Source: Nitrospira tepida (GTDB lineage: Bacteria > Nitrospirota > Nitrospiria > Nitrospirales > Nitrospiraceae). From it: a DNA stretch of 64,000 bases. Below are positions 60,363-64,000 of the stretch, one piece after another; position 1 is the first letter of the stretch, and every line of letters begins with the position of its first letter. The stretch covers positions 992,001 to 1,056,000 of the forward strand of contig NZ_OX365700.1 of assembly GCF_947241125.1 (NCBI RefSeq), in the 5' to 3' direction. A program made the translations under genes and the position numbers. Below the pieces are notes generated by a model. The model saw only the letters and a list, made by a program, of their open reading frames with translations. It ran no database searches and had not been told where the DNA came from.

Positions 60363-61151
60363 GTGAACCGCACGTCGATCATTACCCTGTCCTCCTTCGC
60401 CTCGAACGGGGACGGCCTGCATCATTTCTTCGGCACGCGCCATGCCGCGCAGCTTCCTCCGGGAGAGCACGGCAATCGTGATGTGGAGCGCACGGGCCAG
60501 TATTTGGCGCAGGAGGCTCAATCGAGGCCGGACGGTGTTGTGGCCGATCTCGCCGGCGAGTGCCGGTTCGTGGCCGCCAGGCAGGTTCACGGGACGGATG
60601 TGCTGGTGGTCGGAGAACTGGTTCCGAGCCGCGAGCTGCTGGAGCAGGGGTGGGATGCCCTGATCACCGACGAACCGGGGCTCTGTCTCACGATCAAGAC
60701 GGCCGATTGTGTACCGGTGCTGCTGTTCGACCCGGTCCGGCGCGTCATCGCCGCCATCCATGCAGGCTGGCGCGGAACCCTCGCGCAGATTGTTCCCAAG
60801 ACGATCGGCGCCATGCGCGAGCAGTACGGAAGCCGAGTTGACGTTATAAGGGTAGCGATCGGACCGTCCGCCGCCTCCTGCTGCTACGAAGTCGATGAGC
60901 CGGTCTTGAGCCGGCTTCGCGAGGTTTTTCCCGCTTGGTCCTTGGTCCTGCGCGAGGTCGGCGACAACCGAGCCAAACTCGATTTGCGGCAGGTGATCCG
61001 GCGCCAGGCCGAAGGGGCCGGCGTGCGGGTGGAATCGATTTCCGCCGCAGACCACTGCACGATCTGCGAGCCGGACCTCTTCTATTCGTATCGACGGGAA
61101 GGGAGCGTCCGGGGTACGATGATCAGCGGAATCGCCCTCACAGCACGGTAA
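60363..61151 (+). CDS. pgeF: Purine-nucleoside phosphorylase / polyphenol-oxidase-like YfiH
   Basis: 262 aa from GTG 60363. Conserved metal-site residues: RQVHGTDV (His), KTADCVPVLLFD (Cys) and IHAGWRGTLAQI (His), then GPSAASCCYEV. The family (YfiH/LACC1) was first called laccase-like; it has been shown to act on purine nucleosides and, in E. coli, on peptidoglycan precursors (PgeF). Its place next to ftsZ fits the latter. Starts 48 bp after ftsZ. Confidence 0.9.
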   Translation: MNRTSIITLSSFASNGDGLHHFFGTRHAAQLPPGEHGNRDVERTGQYLAQEAQSRPDGVVADLAGECRFVAARQVHGTDVLVVGELVPSRELLEQGWDALITDEPGLCLTIKTADCVPVLLFDPVRRVIAAIHAGWRGTLAQIVPKTIGAMREQYGSRVDVIRVAIGPSAASCCYEVDEPVLSRLREVFPAWSLVLREVGDNRAKLDLRQVIRRQAEGAGVRVESISAADHCTICEPDLFYSYRREGSVRGTMISGIALTAR

Positions 61152-61218
61152 GAGGGGGACGGAAAAGGGGCGCGTCCCGCGGTCGAGAGCCGGCCGATGG
61201 AGTCGCCAGAGAGAGGCC

Positions 61219-61947
61219 GTGGTCACCGCTGAGTCCGGATCTGGTGCTCGATCCATCGCCGACAATCTCCATCAGATCAGACGGACGATGGAAGCCGCGG
61301 CGTTGCGGGTCGGACGAGCCCCTGCGACGATCCGCCTGCTCGGCGCCACGAAATCGGTGGACATAGCCAGAATCCGGACGGCGATCCAGGCTGGCTTGGC
61401 CCTCTGCGGCGAAAATCGGCTCCAGGAGGCCCTGCCGAAAATCGAATCGCTCAAGGGCCTGCCTGTTGAATGGCATTTCATCGGGCGGCTCCAAAGGCGA
61501 AAGGTCAAGGCCGTCGTCGGTCGCTTCAGGATGATCCAGTCGGTTGAAGACTTGGAGCTGGCCGAAGAAATCCAGCGGCGGAGCGAGGAGGCCGGGATCG
61601 ATCAGCCGGTGTTGCTCGAAGTCAATATCGGGAGCGAAGCCAGCAAGGGAGGTTTTGAGCCCCATGCGCTTGAGCGGGCCATGCCGGAGCTGCTGGCGAT
61701 GCGGCGGCTGCGTATTCAAGGACTCATGACGATTCCCCCGCCCGAGGATGATCCGGAACGCGCCCGGCCTCATTTTCGACGGTTGCGTGAACTGGCTCAA
61801 TCGCTGGCTCGTCGTGACTTGCCCGGGCTGAGCATGGCGGAGCTTTCCATGGGCATGTCCCATGACTATGCCGTGGCAATTGAAGAAGGGGCGACGATTG
61901 TGCGGATCGGCACGGCCCTGTTCGGGACGAGATCGGAGCACCCATGA
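61219..61947 (+). CDS. yggS: PLP-homeostasis protein YggS
   Basis: 242 aa from GTG 61219. The PLP-lysine segment is LLGATKSVDIARIRTAI, then LCGENRLQEAL and WHFIGRLQRRKVKAVV. It binds pyridoxal phosphate and buffers its supply, without known enzyme activity. It overlaps proC by 4 bp. Confidence 0.93.
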   Translation: MVTAESGSGARSIADNLHQIRRTMEAAALRVGRAPATIRLLGATKSVDIARIRTAIQAGLALCGENRLQEALPKIESLKGLPVEWHFIGRLQRRKVKAVVGRFRMIQSVEDLELAEEIQRRSEEAGIDQPVLLEVNIGSEASKGGFEPHALERAMPELLAMRRLRIQGLMTIPPPEDDPERARPHFRRLRELAQSLARRDLPGLSMAELSMGMSHDYAVAIEEGATIVRIGTALFGTRSEHP

Positions 61948-62762
61948 GCAACACGAACCGAAGCGGACGCCTGTCGGTGATCGGCGGCGGCCAAATGGCC
62001 GAGGCCTTGATCGGTGGGCTGCTGGCGGCCGGGAGGTGGACGCCGGAGCAGATCACGGCGACCGATCTCAGCCAAGGCCGCCGGGATGTGCTCCACGACC
62101 GGTTCGGCGTGGGAGTGGGGGCGGACAACCGGGAGGCGGTCGCAGGCACAGAAACGGTGATCCTGGCGGTCAAGCCTCAAGTTGTGGCAGACGTGCTGGA
62201 GGAGCTTCGATCTTGTTGGAACCACCACTTGGTGATCTCCATTGCGGCCGGCATCCGGCTCGCATGGCTCAGGGAACGGGTGCCGGCTGATGTTCGGCTC
62301 ATCCGCGTGATGCCCAATGCGCCGGCCCTGGTCGGAGCCGGCATGTCCGTACTGGCCTCGCACGAGAGCGCCACGGTGGATGACGAACGGCTGGCCCTCG
62401 GTTTGTTCGAATCGGTGGGCCGCGCCGTGGTTCTTGAAGAAGAACTCTTGGATGCGGTGACGGGATTGAGCGGCAGCGGGCCTGCCTACGTGTGTGTGGC
62501 GCTGGAAGCGCTGTCCGACGGAGGGGTCAAGATGGGGCTGCCGAGAGCGTCGGCGCAGCGGTTGGCCGCACAGACGGCCGTTGGGGCAGCTTCTTTGCTG
62601 CTCGCGTCCGGTTCGTCGCCTTCCCGTTGGCAGGAAACCGTCCTCGCCGATTGCCCTCCTGCGGCGCGAGGGATCGATGCGTTGCTCAGGGCGCAGGCCG
62701 GATCGGCGTTGATCAATGCGGTCTCGGCGGCGACCCGCCGTTCGCGGGAATTGGGGGCCTGA
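61944..62762 (+). CDS. proC: Pyrroline-5-carboxylate reductase
   Basis: 272 aa. Rossmann motif VIGGGQMAEALIGGLLAAG, ILAVKPQVVADVL, and the family hallmark TGLSGSGPAYVCVALEALSDGGVKMGLPRA (given as TGLSGSGPAYV and GVKMGLPRA). Last step of proline synthesis. Between yggS and yggT as in many Gram-negative genomes. Confidence 0.95.
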   Translation: MSNTNRSGRLSVIGGGQMAEALIGGLLAAGRWTPEQITATDLSQGRRDVLHDRFGVGVGADNREAVAGTETVILAVKPQVVADVLEELRSCWNHHLVISIAAGIRLAWLRERVPADVRLIRVMPNAPALVGAGMSVLASHESATVDDERLALGLFESVGRAVVLEEELLDAVTGLSGSGPAYVCVALEALSDGGVKMGLPRASAQRLAAQTAVGAASLLLASGSSPSRWQETVLADCPPAARGIDALLRAQAGSALINAVSAATRRSRELGA

Positions 62763-63058
62763 TGTTTGTCCTCGGCAACGTCTTGCAGGGGCTCGCGACG
62801 ATTCTGAGCTGGGTGTTGACGATGTATCAGTGGATCATCATCGCGCGCGCCTTGATCTCATGGGTGAATCCCGATCCCTGGAATCCGATCGTGCAGTTTC
62901 TCGAACGGGCCACCGAGCCGGTCCTGGCGCCCATTCGCCGCCTGTTGGGCTGGCGCATGGGGATCGATATTTCTCCGCTGGTTGCGATCTTCGTGATTAT
63001 CTTCCTACAATACGCACTCGTCGCCACGCTGCATGATGTGGCCGTCCGACTTCGTTGA
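62762..63058 (+). CDS. yggT: YggT-family membrane protein
   Basis: 98 aa; the ATG shares its A with the proC stop. Two membrane helices around the motif ALISWVNPDPWNPIVQFLER, then PVLAPIRRLLGW. Family members affect osmotic tolerance and cell envelope in several bacteria; exact function unknown. Confidence 0.92.
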   Translation: MFVLGNVLQGLATILSWVLTMYQWIIIARALISWVNPDPWNPIVQFLERATEPVLAPIRRLLGWRMGIDISPLVAIFVIIFLQYALVATLHDVAVRLR

Positions 63059-63081
63059 TCACCGGCGTATGAGGTAGATCC

Positions 63082-63597
63082 ATGAAACTGACACCGCTCG
63101 AAATTCAGCAGATGGTCTTTCAGGTGCGCCTGCGGGGATACGACAGGGAGGAGGTCAACCGCTTCCTGGAGGAGGTGGCGCAAACCCTCGAATCCGCCAA
63201 TCGCGAAAATGCCACGCTGCGGGAGCGGGTCTCCTATATGGAGCAGCAACTGGCCGATATGAAGCGGAACGAGGCCACCCTGTCCAACACCCTGCTCTCC
63301 GCCCAATCGCTGGCGGATGACGTGAAGCGGGCGGCCCAGCGCGACGCCGAACTGGCCATGAAGGAGGCGGAACTGAAAGCCTCCGAGTTGCTGAGGGAAG
63401 CGCGGGTCGAGCTCGCCGAAACCCAGCGGGATATCTCGGAACTCCGCAAGCAGCGACTGCTGATGATCGAGCGGTTGCGCGCGACGATCCGCACGTTCGA
63501 GCGGATGCTGGAAATCGAAGACGAAGACGAGGATTCTTCCGAACCGGCCGCGCCGAGCAACAAGCTCACCGGCGAGTCCCCCCGGTATCACCAATAA
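63082..63597 (+). CDS. divIVA: DivIVA-domain coiled-coil protein
   Basis: 171 aa. N-terminal lipid-binding domain (KLTPLEIQQMVFQVRLRGYDREEVNRFLEEVA split as TPLEIQQMVFQVRLRGY and REEVNRFLEEVA) with the FxxRxxGYDxxEV pattern, then a long coiled coil to residue ~145 and an acidic tail. DivIVA binds curved membrane and organises polar growth or septum placement. Outside Firmicutes and Actinobacteria it is also found in Nitrospira. It ends the gene group that begins at rsmH. Confidence 0.9.
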   Translation: MKLTPLEIQQMVFQVRLRGYDREEVNRFLEEVAQTLESANRENATLRERVSYMEQQLADMKRNEATLSNTLLSAQSLADDVKRAAQRDAELAMKEAELKASELLREARVELAETQRDISELRKQRLLMIERLRATIRTFERMLEIEDEDEDSSEPAAPSNKLTGESPRYHQ

Positions 63598-63605
63598 GTA
63601 AAGAT

Positions 63606-63633
63606 GTGCAGGCTGTTTTCCAGCCTTCCGCAC
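63606..63633 (+). terminator. Hairpin after divIVA
   Basis: GTGC-AGGCTG pairs with CAGCCT-TCC-GCAC around TTTTC (outer 63606-63609 with 63630-63633). There is no T-run after it, so this is only a weak candidate terminator. Confidence 0.35.
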
Positions 63634-63734
63634 CGTCCCAATCCATTCAAGGGGCGATTCCGTAGGGGGGCCGGTTGGGGCGGTACTGCTCGGCTTCCTG
63701 CCCTGTGATGACGTTCGATCGGCCGTCACGATAA

Positions 63735-64000
63735 ATGGAATCTCTCGATCGGGTCAGGGCGACCCTGCTAGCCGCGATCGATGTCGGAGTGTTTCCCGGC
63801 GCGGTGCTCCATGTGCGGCGCCGGGGGCAGGTCTGGCGCGAAGCGGCGGTCGGGCGCACGGCCTCCTCTGTAATCGGCAAGCCGGTTACTCCTCACACTC
63901 TGTATGACCTGGCCTCACTCACCAAACCGCTCGCGACGACCAGCGCGATCCTGCAACTGGTTCAGGACAAAATGCTGCAACTGGAGGATCCGGTCGCGCG
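63735..64000 (+). CDS. Serine hydrolase (beta-lactamase class C type), truncated by window edge
   Basis: ATG at 63735; 88 codons are visible and the frame is still open at the edge. MESLDRVRATLLAAIDVGVFPGAVLHVRR is the family opening (split: MESLDRVRATLLAAID and VGVFPGAVLHVRR), followed by the active-site SxxK in YDLASLTKPLATT. The family includes class C beta-lactamase-like esterases and D-aminopeptidases. It is probably a separate unit from divIVA, 137 bp away. Confidence 0.85.
   Translation, partial: MESLDRVRATLLAAIDVGVFPGAVLHVRRRGQVWREAAVGRTASSVIGKPVTPHTLYDLASLTKPLATTSAILQLVQDKMLQLEDPVA

Noticed and set aside
59220-61265. 681-codon frame on the minus strand opposite ftsZ and pgeF
   Set aside because: Antisense to two certain genes; His/Arg/Pro-rich shadow composition.
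1-64000. tRNA and rRNA genes
   Set aside because: No cloverleaf with a CCA end or TTCGA-type loop and no rRNA-like stretch was found by eye; a scan with tRNAscan-SE would settle it.

Overview
This window is GC-rich, densely coded bacterial DNA, most likely from Nitrospira or a close relative (Nitrospirota). The main pointers are a periplasmic chlorite dismutase of the Nitrospira type, an uninterrupted rsmH-to-ftsZ division and cell-wall cluster, a CstA carrier and many exported proteins of unknown function. The assignment rests on gene content and recall, not on a database search. No rRNA, tRNA, CRISPR array, intact IS element or replication origin was seen.

Layout. 1-4.7 kb: unknown proteins, an SGNH-hydrolase-like membrane protein and a DUF2914 membrane protein. 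4.7-7.2 kb: polyphosphate kinase and a small unknown gene. 7.7-11.1 kb: a secreted subtilase with a C-terminal sorting tail, preceded by a stand-alone propeptide-like protein and followed by a CPBP-type intramembrane protease. 11.2-14.5 kb: DUF1499, chlorite dismutase, nitroreductase, flavin reductase, zinc ribbon and SCP2-like genes. 14.5-19.8 kb: a leftward tetR-adaptor-RND efflux operon with a palindromic operator. 20.0-20.6 kb: a PEBP-like protein.

20.7-29.4 kb is the most notable metabolic locus. A PEP mutase fused to a nucleotidyltransferase points left. To its right, a strong promoter drives a split phosphonopyruvate decarboxylase, a 2-aminoethylphosphonate-type transaminase, a second nucleotidyltransferase, a CDP-alcohol phosphotransferase and a flippase-like membrane protein. 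Together these can be read as PEP to phosphonopyruvate to phosphonoacetaldehyde to aminoethylphosphonate, then nucleotidyl activation and transfer to a lipid or polyol. The mutase has a lyase-like active-site loop.

29.7-32.2 kb: small heat-shock protein, two small genes and an alpha/beta hydrolase. 32.3-35.8 kb: a decaying accessory patch with an AT-richer unknown gene, a DUF4143 ATPase broken by one amber codon, and a DUF433/DUF5615 toxin-antitoxin pair broken by a frameshift and a lost start. 35.8-42.1 kb: cstA, yajQ, a BNR-repeat lipoprotein, a repeat-tailed exported protein and asnS.

42.3-60.3 kb: rsmH-ftsL-ftsI-murE-murF-mraY-murD-ftsW-murG-murC-murB-ddl-ftsQ-ftsA-ftsZ, with a strong promoter in front of rsmH and no mraZ. 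60.4-63.6 kb: pgeF, yggS, proC, yggT and divIVA. A serine hydrolase runs off the right edge.

Two dispersed sequence families are the most novel non-coding signals. One is a hairpin element found in five copies. Its stem changes sequence in matched pairs and its conserved 3' end supplies the ribosome-binding site of yajQ and ftsL. The other is an element of about 100 bp, in four copies, with 7-bp iterated arms in inverted orientation. All four lie between co-directional genes, two of them inside the phosphonate operon.
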